The notes beneath the pieces were generated by a model, which made no database searches, was not told the DNA's origin, and saw nothing but the letters and a program-made list of their open reading frames with translations. Of a DNA stretch of 64,000 bases, positions 48,552-57,583 are shown piece by piece (positions within the stretch are counted from its first letter, which is position 1; every line of letters starts with the position of its first letter). The stretch comes from Halobacillus andaensis (GTDB lineage: Bacteria; Bacillota; Bacilli; Bacillales; Halobacillaceae), in NCBI RefSeq assembly GCF_014636475.1, contig NZ_BMEL01000001.1:744001-808000 (forward strand). The letters run 5' to 3'. A program made the translations under genes and the position numbers.

Positions 48552-49322
48552 TTAAGACTTTTTTCTTGTCCTAATGAATTTTTCTACTGCTCGAATATGC
48601 TCCTCAGATTCCCATAGAGAGGCACAATTCTTAACCTCCTCCTCCATATGCGACGACACATTGTGCATCGATAAGGAATGAAGATATTGAGATTTAAATA
48701 TTTTAAGCTGACGGTGAGATTTTTGTAAGAAAGGGGCTAGAAGAAGACGGTGAGTGTCAAGTGACTCCCTCGTCACGATTTTATGTAACCATCCAATACG
48801 ATAGGCTTCTTCAGCTGAATACATATTCGATTCCATCAACCAATGAGCGGCTCTATCGGCCTGAATTCTTTTATATAGAAGTTCTCCTCCGCCCCATCCA
48901 GGCGTAATTCCTAAACCTCCTTGTATAAACCCGTATTCTCCATCCTCTAATCCATATCGAAAATCGCAAGCCGTTGCAATTTCACATCCACCGCCTCTTG
49001 CTTGACCATTTAATAAGGCAAAGGTAGGCAATGGAAAGGTTGCTAGCTCGTACAAGACTTGTTTCATAGGGTGCAATATTTGATAGGCTTCCTTTTCTTT
49101 TAAATTTCCATGTAATTCCCTTAAATCTCCTCCTGCACAAAACGCCTCCTTACCTGCGCCTGTTATCACTAAGCATTTGACCTTAGGGTTATTCTTACTT
49201 TCCACGATCACTTGCAGGAGCTCCTTGGCCATCACTTTTGTAATCGCATTCATTTTTTCGCTGCGATTTAACTTGATGGTAACTACTCCTCGTTCATCCC
49301 AATTGACCTCTACCTGTTCCAA
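48552..49322 (-). CDS. Enoyl-CoA hydratase/isomerase (crotonase) family protein
   Basis: A 256-residue crotonase fold. The oxyanion-hole motifs CLVITGAGKEAFCAGGDLREL (split: AFCAGGD near residue 61) and NGQARGGGCEIA are present. The glutamate equivalent to Glu144 of rat crotonase is kept (GGCE), but the second catalytic glutamate (PE before LGIxPG) is replaced in YGFIQGGLGITPGWGG. The reaction may therefore not be hydration. It has no counterpart at this place in B. subtilis and stands between ylbO and rpmF with its own gaps. Confidence 0.85.
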   Translation of the reverse strand: MEQVEVNWDERGVVTIKLNRSEKMNAITKVMAKELLQVIVESKNNPKVKCLVITGAGKEAFCAGGDLRELHGNLKEKEAYQILHPMKQVLYELATFPLPTFALLNGQARGGGCEIATACDFRYGLEDGEYGFIQGGLGITPGWGGGELLYKRIQADRAAHWLMESNMYSAEEAYRIGWLHKIVTRESLDTHRLLLAPFLQKSHRQLKIFKSQYLHSLSMHNVSSHMEEEVKNCASLWESEEHIRAVEKFIRTRKKS

Positions 49323-49454
49323 TGGGTACGCCCCTCTCTTTTGTAATATAAGGCTGTGTTAGACATTAGTGTTGATCCATCGGAAATGGCTTACCGCATT
49401 CCATTCCCTCACCAAATAGAAATATCAACAGTATCATTGAACAGAGTATAATGT

Positions 49455-49487
49455 AAAAAAGAGCCTGAACGTGAATTCAGGCTCTTC
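49455..49487 (-). terminator. Terminator after rpmF
   Basis: AAGAGCCTGAA and TTCAGGCTCTT arms with six Ts on the minus strand, 13 bases beyond the rpmF stop. Confidence 0.85.
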
Positions 49488-49499
49488 ATTATACTTCTT

Positions 49500-49673
49500 T
49501 TACTTAGCAATAACTTGCTTTCCATTATACTGTCCACAAGATTTGCAAACATGGTGTGGTTTTGAGTACTCCCCACAGTTTGAACATTCTACCATGCCAG
49601 GTACGTGTAGCTTTTTGTGAGTACGACGTTGGTTTTTAACCTTTTTAGATGTTTTACGCTTAGGTACTGCCAT
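49500..49673 (-). CDS. rpmF: 50S ribosomal protein L32
   Basis: A 57-residue ribosomal protein. [20 protein letters not shown] at the start and a zinc ribbon with CSNCG and CKSCG (the four-cysteine form). The start is the ATG behind AGGAGG; the frame opens three codons earlier without reason to use it. It follows ylbN in the same operon. Confidence 0.97.
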   Translation of the reverse strand: MAVPKRKTSKKVKNQRRTHKKLHVPGMVECSNCGEYSKPHHVCKSCGQYNGKQVIAK

Positions 49674-49715
49674 GTTGTACACCTCCTTTTATTTGACAAG
49701 AGGAAATCTTTTCCC

Positions 49716-50240
49716 TTAATCGTTGTTTTCTTTTTCATTTAATAATGATTGCAGTTTAGCCATTCGAGGATCTACTTTATCTTCCTCCGGTTCTTCTGTA
49801 ATCACTTGCCAACCCTTACCTTCTGTAAGAGCTTGATCCTGAACCTCTTGATCATCTGAAAATACACGGGTTGGAACCTCTAATAGAATATTTTCCTTGA
49901 TATATGGCGTTAAGTCAAGAACTTCTCCACGAACCGGATGAATTTCGCTTTCGCCTTCTTCCTCATAGTAAGGAGAGACATTAAATTGTTCGTGTCCTTC
50001 TAACTGAAAAGGATAAGGTACATCAACTAATGTTCGCGCACAAGGCAGGATCATTTCACCTTTCACTGTAAAGGTAACAGTAATATCATCACCGTACTTT
50101 ACAGCTTGCCCTTGCACATGAACAGGGGATATTTTACGAATATCATTCTTCATATCCTCTAATTCACGAACGTCGACGTCTTCTTCAAACTTAAACGGTT
50201 CATCACCAGATTGATTAAGTTTCTGTAGAGGAAATTTCAT
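49716..50240 (-). CDS. ylbN: DUF177 (YceD-like) protein YlbN
   Basis: A 174-residue protein of the YceD/DUF177 family, which accompanies rpmF across bacteria and is linked to 23S rRNA accumulation. The conserved cysteine segment LPCARTLVDV and the acidic tail PEEDKVDPRMAKLQSLL are visible. The start is the ATG six bases after GAGGTG; a GTG three codons upstream is part of that site. Confidence 0.92.
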   Translation of the reverse strand: MKFPLQKLNQSGDEPFKFEEDVDVRELEDMKNDIRKISPVHVQGQAVKYGDDITVTFTVKGEMILPCARTLVDVPYPFQLEGHEQFNVSPYYEEEGESEIHPVRGEVLDLTPYIKENILLEVPTRVFSDDQEVQDQALTEGKGWQVITEEPEEDKVDPRMAKLQSLLNEKENND

Positions 50241-50468
50241 TTTTATCACCTCATGGCAACAAGAGTTATTGTAAAAGCAATTTAACTATTTGTCAATATT
50301 TTTTCTTTACAGATATCTGAAGATCTAGGACTACTCCTTATTTTATTAGAAAACAATTCGTTTCTCAACTTACAAGGCACAAAAGCCATGATAAAATAGG
50401 AAGAGCAGAATATATACAGTTCTCCTATCATACCGAATTTCCCTTAATCAATCAAGGAGGTTAACGAA

Positions 50469-51683
50469 ATGAAAGCCTGTGGAATTATCGTTGAGTATAA
50501 CCCGTTTCATAACGGCCATGCCTATCATGTTAAAGAAAGTAAAGAAAAGTCCAAAGCTGATTGTATGATTGCGGTTATGAGCGGACATTTTCTTCAACGG
50601 GGGGAACCTGCCATTATTGATAAGTGGCACCGAACAAAAGCGGCTTTACAGTCTGGAGTAGACCTTGTGATTGAGCTGCCTTACATATTTGCCGTCCAAC
50701 ACAGCGACTATTTCAGTAAAGGGGCTGTGTTAAGCTTAAATGCTTTGCAAGTAGATTCCATATGTTTTGGAAGTGAAAATGGTGCGATTACACCTTTCTT
50801 AGAAGCTTATCAAAATCTAAACGAGCGTTTAGAGGATTATGAAAGTTCTTTAAGAGAAGGATTAGATCAAGGTCTTTCTTATCCAGATGCTGCTCGTTTG
50901 GCTAATGAAACGATAGGTATTTCAGTGGAAGCTTTTGATTTTGCCGCGCCTAATAATATTCTAGGTTATAGTTACGTGAAACAAATAAAATCTTATGCAT
51001 CTGCCATAGAGCCATTAACCATTAAGCGTATAGAGAGCAACTATCACGATACCCATGTCTCTGGTCGTATGGCAAGCGCTACAAGTATACGAAAGGAACT
51101 TCTAGCAAATCGAGAAGTAACAGAACATGCTTCTTTAGCCCTTCCGCAGTCGACAGTTGATGAGCTTAACACCTATTATAACGAGTCAAAAGTGTGGCAT
51201 GACTGGGAAAGTTATTTTAACTTATTGCATTATAAAATCATGACAACCCCTACAGAAGAGTTAAAACATATACACGGGATGGATGAAGGACTTGAGTATC
51301 GGTTAAAGCAAACCATTCGATCGTCCACTTCCTTTTTTGATTTCATGCATCGTTTGAAAACAAAACGCTATACTTGGACACGACTCCAGCGGTTATGTAC
51401 GCACCTTCTAACTGGACTTACGAAACAACAAGCTTCCCTCCATTTAGAATCAGAGTACATTCCTTATGTTCGTCTGCTGGGAATGAATCAAACAGGACAA
51501 GCTTATTTAAATCGTCGCAAGAAAGATATAGAAACCCCTATTATTGCGCAGCCTCAGCAGCTGACAAGCACACTTCTTGATGCTGAAGAACGGGCAACAG
51601 CTGCTTATTTCAGTCCGCTGCCCCCTGTGCAAAGAATAAAGCATTTAAAGAAAGAATACGGCCCTCCTGTTCGAATCCATTAA
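50469..51683 (+). CDS. tmcAL: tRNA(Met) cytidine acetate ligase TmcAL (YlbM)
   Basis: Makes N4-acetylcytidine at the wobble position of elongator tRNA-Met using acetate and ATP. The 404-residue protein starts with the nucleotidyltransferase-like MKACGIIVEYNPFHNGHAYH and has CMIAVMSGHFLQRGEPAI and SATSIRKEL. It is transcribed divergently from ylbN-rpmF and starts behind AAGGAGG. Confidence 0.94.
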   Translation: MKACGIIVEYNPFHNGHAYHVKESKEKSKADCMIAVMSGHFLQRGEPAIIDKWHRTKAALQSGVDLVIELPYIFAVQHSDYFSKGAVLSLNALQVDSICFGSENGAITPFLEAYQNLNERLEDYESSLREGLDQGLSYPDAARLANETIGISVEAFDFAAPNNILGYSYVKQIKSYASAIEPLTIKRIESNYHDTHVSGRMASATSIRKELLANREVTEHASLALPQSTVDELNTYYNESKVWHDWESYFNLLHYKIMTTPTEELKHIHGMDEGLEYRLKQTIRSSTSFFDFMHRLKTKRYTWTRLQRLCTHLLTGLTKQQASLHLESEYIPYVRLLGMNQTGQAYLNRRKKDIETPIIAQPQQLTSTLLDAEERATAAYFSPLPPVQRIKHLKKEYGPPVRIH

Positions 51684-51707
51684 AAAAAGAGGCTGGAACC
51701 TCATAAT

Positions 51708-51776
51708 GGTACTAGGTACCGAAAAGCTTTAAAAGAGCGAAGTGCCAAGTGTGAATTTCGGTGCCTGGTACCTGGT
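51708..51776 (-). repeat. Repeat family B, copy 3 (inverted, diverged arms)
   Basis: On the minus strand it reads like the other B copies (TTCACACTTGGCACTTCGCT in the centre) with small changes in both arms (CAGGCACCG and CCTAGTACC). It lies directly after tmcAL, in front of a strong terminator. Confidence 0.8.
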
Positions 51777-51811
51777 GCGTGACGGAGCGATGTGTAATTT
51801 CTCTTTAACAT

Positions 51812-51853
51812 AAAAAATCCGAACGATTCTGCAGAAATCAGTTCGGATTTTTT
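51812..51853. terminator. Bidirectional terminator between tmcAL and ylbL
   Basis: AAAAAATCCGAAC and GTTCGGATTTTTT are perfect 13-bp arms around a 16-nt loop with T-runs on both strands, serving convergent tmcAL and ylbL. The interior resembles the sequence after ylbJ (55135-55172): both read TCCGAACGATTC then GAAATCAGTT. Confidence 0.9.
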
Positions 51854-51938
51854 ATGCTTTATTCAGTTTTCCCCATCCTGTTTTAAAAAACTCATAATTG
51901 AATACGGCGTGCACTTAAAGAAAAGATACTTTTTCTTA

Positions 51939-52949
51939 TCATTCACTTAAATAATTTAGCGCGTCTTCAAACGTATCCACGGCTACCACATCCATACCTG
52001 TACCGATATCTTCCGCTGCCTCCATAGCCACTTCATAATTTGATCCTTCTTCTTCTCCCTCATTTGGGGCAAAAAAGACATCACAACCTTCTCGATCAGC
52101 AGCTACCACTTTTTTATCGATCCCTCCGATCCTTCCTACTTCCCCTTCGTAATTAATCTCGCCTGTACCACAGACTTCTCGACCTTTTGTAATATCTTCT
52201 TCTGTTAATTGGTCATACATTTCCAAGGAGAACATTAACCCCGCACTAGGTCCTCCAATGTCTCCACTCTTTACATTGACTTCGGGATTTACTTCTACAG
52301 ATCGATCCGTTACGAGCGATATTCCTACCCCTACTTTATCAGGGTCATCAGGGAAAGGAGCTACTTGTATATCCTTAGAAAGCGTTTCATCCCCTCGTTT
52401 AATGGTTAACGTTACTTCATCACCTTCACTTAAACGTTCTACGTAATTTACGAGTTCGTCTGACTCACTAATTTCTTCTCCATTCACACTAAGTATTTCA
52501 TCCCCAGGTTCTAATTCGTCTTCAGCCGGCATTCCTTTTAAAGCCTGTACGACGAATACCCCTTCATAATCTATGGTTATATCGCGACCTGCTGATTCGT
52601 AAGCGACCACTTTAGCGGCTTCTTGTGAAGATTCCATTAACTGCAGTTGAGCATGAAAATATTCATCTTCCGAAATCCCTTCCGGACGAACTTGTTCTAA
52701 AGGAACCACTTCATGATAAGAACGGACTTTCGCAAGCGCCCATTGAATTGGTGTTGCCTGTCCTCCTCTAACCGTAACTAAATGCATATCTCCTTCGCTT
52801 GGGTACGCATCCGCGATTTCCACAAATGGCTGTAGTGCATCTGCTGTTCCAGGTTTATAAATATAATAAGGCAAGCGGTAAGCCCCTAAGAAAGCTACAA
52901 AAAGTATAGCTATAATTCCGGTAATAATTACTCTTTTGTTTGACTTCAT
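51939..52949 (-). CDS. ylbL: PDZ and Lon-type (S16) protease YlbL (SepM family)
   Basis: A 336-residue membrane-anchored serine protease. N-terminal span (VIITGIIAILFVAFLGAY), PDZ domain (KGMPAEDELEPGDEILSVNG, near residue 140), and a C-terminal Lon-type domain with catalytic Ser in GGPSAGLMFSLEM and Lys in IGGIDKKVVAADREG. Relatives process signalling peptides, and B. subtilis YlbL is linked to control of the cell-cycle inhibitor YneA. The protein is notably acidic. Confidence 0.92.
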   Translation of the reverse strand: MKSNKRVIITGIIAILFVAFLGAYRLPYYIYKPGTADALQPFVEIADAYPSEGDMHLVTVRGGQATPIQWALAKVRSYHEVVPLEQVRPEGISEDEYFHAQLQLMESSQEAAKVVAYESAGRDITIDYEGVFVVQALKGMPAEDELEPGDEILSVNGEEISESDELVNYVERLSEGDEVTLTIKRGDETLSKDIQVAPFPDDPDKVGVGISLVTDRSVEVNPEVNVKSGDIGGPSAGLMFSLEMYDQLTEEDITKGREVCGTGEINYEGEVGRIGGIDKKVVAADREGCDVFFAPNEGEEEGSNYEVAMEAAEDIGTGMDVVAVDTFEDALNYLSE

Positions 52950-52955
52950 GTTTTT

Positions 52956-53744
52956 TTAGGACCCCTTCCAGTCTCTCATCTTTTCTAGGATTTGGTCTAT
53001 TGCTCTAGACGCTGCTTTCTCTCCTTCCTCCACAATTTCTTCTAAATCTGTGAAGGCTCTGGAGCTGAATTGCTCGACGTCCGGCCGGATCATAACATCA
53101 GTATAGGAGGCTACCCCAGTAACAGACGCTAACTCATCCTGCATAATATCAATACTTTGGATAATGACATCATAGATCGATTGTATGCTTGGCTCAGCTT
53201 TGCTATGGGCACAATCGACAGCAATAATGATATCGGCCCCCATATCCTTCACCACTGACACAGGCACGCGATCGATGACGCCTCCGTCAATATACAATCG
53301 ACCATTAATTTTCTCTGGAACAAAAATTCCAGGTATAGCTATACTGGCGCGAACCGCTTCACTGGCAGGACCTGTTTGAAAAATTTCCTTTTTTCCCGCT
53401 GACAGGTCAGTAGCCACGATTGAGGTTGGAATGGTAAAATCCTCGATATTTTTCCCAAACGTAAATAAACGGATATACTCCTTAATTCTACGCCCCTGAA
53501 TAAATCCCATTTTAGGAACCGTAAAATCAAGGTAGTATTTCCGTTTAAATGTTAAGGCCAGTTTATATAAATCTTCAATTTTTTGACCTGATGCATATAA
53601 TGAACCAACTAACGCACCCATACTGCTTCCGGCAATCATATTCACAGGAATGTCGTGCTCATGTAAAACTTTTAGGACACCTAAATGAGCAAATCCTCGA
53701 GCGCCGCCAGATCCAAGTGCGAGCCCGATCTTAGGCTGCTTCAA
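52956..53744 (-). CDS. ylbK: Patatin-like phospholipase family protein YlbK
   Basis: A 262-residue cytoplasmic serine hydrolase of the RssA/NTE type: oxyanion loop LGSGGARGFAHLGVLK, nucleophile GSSMGALVG near residue 41 and catalytic Asp in YIDGGVIDRVP. Its natural substrate is unknown. It lies six bases upstream of ylbL and is probably co-transcribed with it. Confidence 0.92.
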   Translation of the reverse strand: MKQPKIGLALGSGGARGFAHLGVLKVLHEHDIPVNMIAGSSMGALVGSLYASGQKIEDLYKLALTFKRKYYLDFTVPKMGFIQGRRIKEYIRLFTFGKNIEDFTIPTSIVATDLSAGKKEIFQTGPASEAVRASIAIPGIFVPEKINGRLYIDGGVIDRVPVSVVKDMGADIIIAVDCAHSKAEPSIQSIYDVIIQSIDIMQDELASVTGVASYTDVMIRPDVEQFSSRAFTDLEEIVEEGEKAASRAIDQILEKMRDWKGS

Positions 53745-53931
53745 AACGCATCTCTCCTTGGTATTTCTTATCAGCTTAAGTATGCCCTGTTTTAACGTTA
53801 AGGAAGCTTCCTTTTATTTTATGGAATAAGCAAGGCACTTATGAGCGTACAAATAGGTAAAAGAGATAAGAAATCTATAATCATTTTACTATGGATGATT
53901 TTAGAAGTACAGAAAACGAGAATGCTCCGGG

Positions 53932-55119
53932 GTGATTCTTCTGGCATATGTAAAAACGTTATTGTTAACTATTTTTATTATATATCTAACGATTTCCCTG
54001 ATTCAAATGCCTGACGTGGCACTGTCTTCAAGTACGAAAGGTTTAAACTTGTGGTGGTCAATTGTCTTCCCATCCTTATTACCTTTTTTTATCGTGGCAG
54101 AATTGTTATTTGGACTGGGTGTCGTACATGGGGTAGGAATCCTATCTGAGAAGTTTATGAGACCGTTGTTTAATGTGCCTGGCTCAGGAGGATTTGTATG
54201 GGTAATGGGAATGGCCAGCGGGTACCCAGCAGGTGCAAAATGGACAAGAGAACTGCGTAAAAACGGACAAGTTACTCGTATAGAAGCGGAGCGGCTCGTA
54301 GCTTTCACAAACGCTTCAAGTCCGCTATTTATTCTTAGTGCGGTCAGTGTTGGTTTTTTTGGGGACCCTGGTTTAGGTATCCTACTGGCAGCCGCACACT
54401 ATGGCGGGTGCATCATTGTAGGATTTCTCATGCGATTTTATGGGTATCGAGATCAAAGGTCTTCGTATCGGACTGCCAGTTTTTCACTTAAGGAAGCCTT
54501 TTTATCCATACATAAATCTCGATTAAAGGATGGGAGGCCTTTTGGCAAACTATTAGGAGACGCTGTTATTCAATCTGTACAAACCCTTCTTCTTGTTGGT
54601 GGATTTATTATTATGTTTTCCGTGCTGACAGGAATGCTTAAACATAGTTTTTTACTTGATATTTCTTATCAAATTCTACACCTTTTCCATGTACCATCCG
54701 ATCTTCATTTCCCGATCTTAACTGGTTTACTAGAACTTACCACTGGTATTGGAGAGGTTACTTCTTCTAATGCTCCACTGCTTACTCAGTTGTGTCTCGC
54801 CAGCTTTATGCTCGGCTTTCATGGTTTTTCCATTCAAGCTCAAATCGCCAGCCTATTAGCTGACACAGATATTCGATTTGCTCCCTATTTTATGGCCCGC
54901 ATCATTCACGGAGTAACAGCCGTATTGATTGTCACTGTACTTTATCATACGACGGATATCGTCAGTTCCAACTCCATTAACGTTTCGAATATAACCGCTC
55001 ATCACAACCATTCGTATTTGGAATTCATGTATATGTACGGACCCATTTTCACCATTGTGGCTATTGCTTTAGCATTTTTCTTAAGCTGCAAAAAAGTGAA
55101 CAGGGCGGGACAAAACTGA
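53932..55119 (+). CDS. ylbJ: Sporulation integral membrane protein YlbJ
   Basis: A 395-residue polytopic protein with about eight spans and nucleoside-transporter-like gate segments. Signature parts: WWSIVFPSLLPFFIVAELL, GMASGYPAGAKWTRELR and FTNASSPLFILSAVSVGFF. In B. subtilis ylbJ is a mother-cell sigma-E gene needed for spore cortex formation. The GTG start lies behind CCGGGG; no better start is visible. It runs divergently from ylbK. Confidence 0.92.
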   Translation: MILLAYVKTLLLTIFIIYLTISLIQMPDVALSSSTKGLNLWWSIVFPSLLPFFIVAELLFGLGVVHGVGILSEKFMRPLFNVPGSGGFVWVMGMASGYPAGAKWTRELRKNGQVTRIEAERLVAFTNASSPLFILSAVSVGFFGDPGLGILLAAAHYGGCIIVGFLMRFYGYRDQRSSYRTASFSLKEAFLSIHKSRLKDGRPFGKLLGDAVIQSVQTLLLVGGFIIMFSVLTGMLKHSFLLDISYQILHLFHVPSDLHFPILTGLLELTTGIGEVTSSNAPLLTQLCLASFMLGFHGFSIQAQIASLLADTDIRFAPYFMARIIHGVTAVLIVTVLYHTTDIVSSNSINVSNITAHHNHSYLEFMYMYGPIFTIVAIALAFFLSCKKVNRAGQN

Positions 55120-55200
55120 ATAAAGCATAAAATCATCCGAACGATTCGATTGAAATCAGTTAGGATGATTTATACTACATCGAATGTACACGATCGCTCC

Positions 55201-55311
55201 GTCAAAATACTCCGCTTTCCGTGGGCACGGCCTCAGCTTCCTCAGAAAGCAAAGACCGTTCTGCGGGATCTTCGACTCGTGCTGTTTCCACTGGAGTCTC
55301 CGCATTTTGAC
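55201..55311 (+). repeat. Repeat family A, full copy
   Basis: Bounded by GTCAAAAT and ATTTTGAC, 111 nt, with the core CTTTCCGTGGGCACGGCCTC and a second block GGATCTTCGACTCGTGCTGT. Both blocks, in the same order, occur on the minus strand of family D, so A and D are distant relatives. A truncated A copy (22549-22602) shares the first half. Confidence 0.7.
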
Positions 55312-55500
55312 TACGCTAATCATCTGCGTTTATACGAATGTTCGTTTCTCGATATCAAAGTTTACTTATGTCCCGACCTCTTAAAGCTAGAAACTTAAGG
55401 TTTCTCTACATTTTTATGATTGTGTAGTTCGATAGAATAAAGTGTTTTAGGAAAAGACTCCCTTTCTGTAGGCGAATGTTTTACCTTCAAAGAAATATTT

Positions 55501-55781
55501 GAACATACGAATGGGTTTTAGATTGGTCTCTGCCGATGCCACGATGAGCGTTCGGGGGTGACGCCTGGTCGATTAAAACCGGCCACGTCCTGTGGCCAAC
55601 ATCGACACTAGCACGTCCGGTGCGTCGCGGGAACAGCGCGAGCCGAAGATCCACTTGGTCAAGTGATCTTCTTGACCAAGTTAGCTGAGGCCGTGCCCAC
55701 GGCAAGCATCCACCGACAAGCGATTCGTGAGATACAATTACAAACTTTAACAGCTCTTTTAGATTAGAAAGGACTTTTTCA
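55501..55781 (+). repeat. Repeat family D, copy 2 (281-nt structured element)
   Basis: About 93% identical to 31454-31735. Here the stem ACTTGGTCAAG ... CTTGACCAAGT is a perfect 11 bp, where copy 1 has mismatches. The other stems are unchanged. It splits a family C element: the left flank matches the inverted 3' half and the right flank the inverted 5' half of the intact C copy at 1395-1522. Confidence 0.85.
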
Positions 55782-55967
55782 ATGGCCTCCGTTTAGCCCT
55801 CCGGGGGCACACCTGATTCGTCTCCCGCAGGAGTATCGCCGTTTCCAAAAAAACCTTTTTCGATAATTGATCACTTTTTTAAAAAAACTCTGTTCCCTTA
55901 TGGAAACAGAGTTTGCCGCAAAGTATTCATTGATTGGTGGTTCCAGGAGCACAGTGTAATAAAAAGA

Positions 55968-56080
55968 AACGGAAAAAGTGACGGCTCCTGCGGGACGAGC
56001 AGTCAGGAGAGGCCTTGGAGATCGCACACCGAAGAGACTTTCCGCCTTGCCCCGTGGAAAGCAGCACTTTTTCCTGTTCC
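55968..56080 (-). repeat. Repeat family E, copy 2 (inverted)
   Basis: Reading the minus strand: GGAACAGGAAAAAGTGCTGC, then TTTCCACGGGGCAAGGCGGA and AAGTCTC, as in the 1214-1293 copy, with an extra ~35 nt in the centre, ending in CACTTTTTCCGTT. It lies downstream of the coaD stop and could help end that transcript. Confidence 0.7.
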
Positions 56081-56177
56081 TTTTCTCCACACAAAAATAA
56101 AGGAACTACCCTATGATTACGTATTATATCCGTTCAAACTTTTTCAACAGTCTAAAGCAGTTACAATAATAACTGAT

Positions 56178-56672
<495 letters not shown>

Positions 56673-57224
56673 CTACTTAAAAATAGATACACCTATATTA
56701 CTTCCATACTTTTCTGTTTTGATTAATGTTAAATGCTGTACCTTTTCGGGTATTTCTTCGGAAGCATCATGTTCACAAACGATCGTTCCCCCGTCTGCCA
56801 GCAATTCATAATCCAGCACTTTAGCAAGTAAATCCTCATAAGAAAATTTCTTATATGGGGGATCTAAGAATATGTAATTAAACTTTAGCTCTCTTTTGCC
56901 AGCGGCTTTAAGTGCCCTTAATGCGTCTGTACGATACACTTCAACCTTCTCATTGAGTTTAAGCATATTAATGTTCTCATATATCGTTTCAATTGCTTTT
57001 GGTTGTTGATCCACGAACACACAGGATTCTACGCCTCGGCTTAACGCTTCTATTCCAAGACCTCCACTCCCTGCAAACAAATCTAACGCCGCTCCCCCGT
57101 CAAAATAGGGGCCAATCATTTGAAAGACGGATTCTTTTACTTTGTCAGTCGTTGGTCGTGTTTTGTGGGTTGGCACTGATTTAAGCGGTCTACCTTTATG
57201 ATCACCAGCAATCACTCTCATCAT
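56673..57224 (-). CDS. rsmD: 16S rRNA (guanine-966-N2)-methyltransferase RsmD (YlbH)
   Basis: A 183-residue SAM-dependent methyltransferase: RVIAGDHKGRPLKS at the start, SAM-binding ALDLFAGSGGLGIEALSRG near residue 48 and the catalytic DPPY (IFLDPPYKKF). Two ATGs stand at the start behind GGAGGGG. The region upstream is rich in hairpins (see 57330-57485). Confidence 0.95.
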   Translation of the reverse strand: MMRVIAGDHKGRPLKSVPTHKTRPTTDKVKESVFQMIGPYFDGGAALDLFAGSGGLGIEALSRGVESCVFVDQQPKAIETIYENINMLKLNEKVEVYRTDALRALKAAGKRELKFNYIFLDPPYKKFSYEDLLAKVLDYELLADGGTIVCEHDASEEIPEKVQHLTLIKTEKYGSNIGVSIFK

Positions 57225-57329
57225 AAGCCCCTCCTCTCTATATTCACAATTATCCTACCACAAATAAGCACTGGCTGGAAACTTTTGATTTTTATACATC
57301 AATCATCGTATAAATTTTTAAGAATAGGT

Positions 57330-57485
57330 CATACTTGTAACAGAAGCAGGACTTTTGCTTCTGGAAACGGAGAAGACTTATTTCCCCATAAGTTCTTCTA
57401 CCGGTTTCTCCTCTCCCTTTGCTTTTTGCTTCAACGTTTGAAAGCAAAAAGAAGGGCTGTCCGTCTATGGACAGCCCTATTTTTT
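57330..57485. ncRNA. Hairpin-rich region upstream of rsmD (possible ylbH leader or small RNA)
   Basis: Three successive inverted repeats: GGAGAAGACTTAT ... ATAAGTTCTTCT with a 6-nt loop (from 57369), CTTTTTGCTT ... AAAGCAAAAAG, and GGGCTGTCC ... GGACAGCCC (57453-57477) followed by seven Ts on the plus strand. A conserved ylbH leader RNA is known upstream of this gene in related bacteria. No plus-strand gene ends here, so the plus-strand terminator is otherwise unexplained. The rest of 57225-57583 shows nothing recognisable. Confidence 0.45.
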
Positions 57486-57583
57486 TGCCTTCCCGATCCC
57501 TACCGCATTCACAATTATTCCATTTAATGCTACAGTTACATAAGACTCAATCTAAATACATAGATATCGCAGGAGGATAAGAT

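Larger units (their letters stand above)
55120..56177. repeat. Repeat island between ylbJ and coaD (about 1.06 kb, no gene)
   Basis: Left to right: GGGACAAAACTGAAT leader (55106-55120), ylbJ terminator-like hairpin (55133-55172), family A (55201-55311), tail AAGGTTTCTCTACA (55397-55410), an inverted 3' half of family C (55444-55485), the 282-nt family D copy 2 (55501-55781), an inverted 5' half of family C (55783-55862), and an inverted family E (55968-56080). It is the densest cluster of these families in the window. Confidence 0.75.

Noticed and set aside
55150-55398. 82-codon plus-strand frame across repeat A (PWARPQL and DLRLVLFP)
   Set aside because: It lies wholly in repeat sequence, starts in a terminator-like hairpin and has no ribosome-binding site.
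55779-56090. 103-codon minus-strand frame downstream of coaD
   Set aside because: It spans pieces of repeats C and E and has no start signal.
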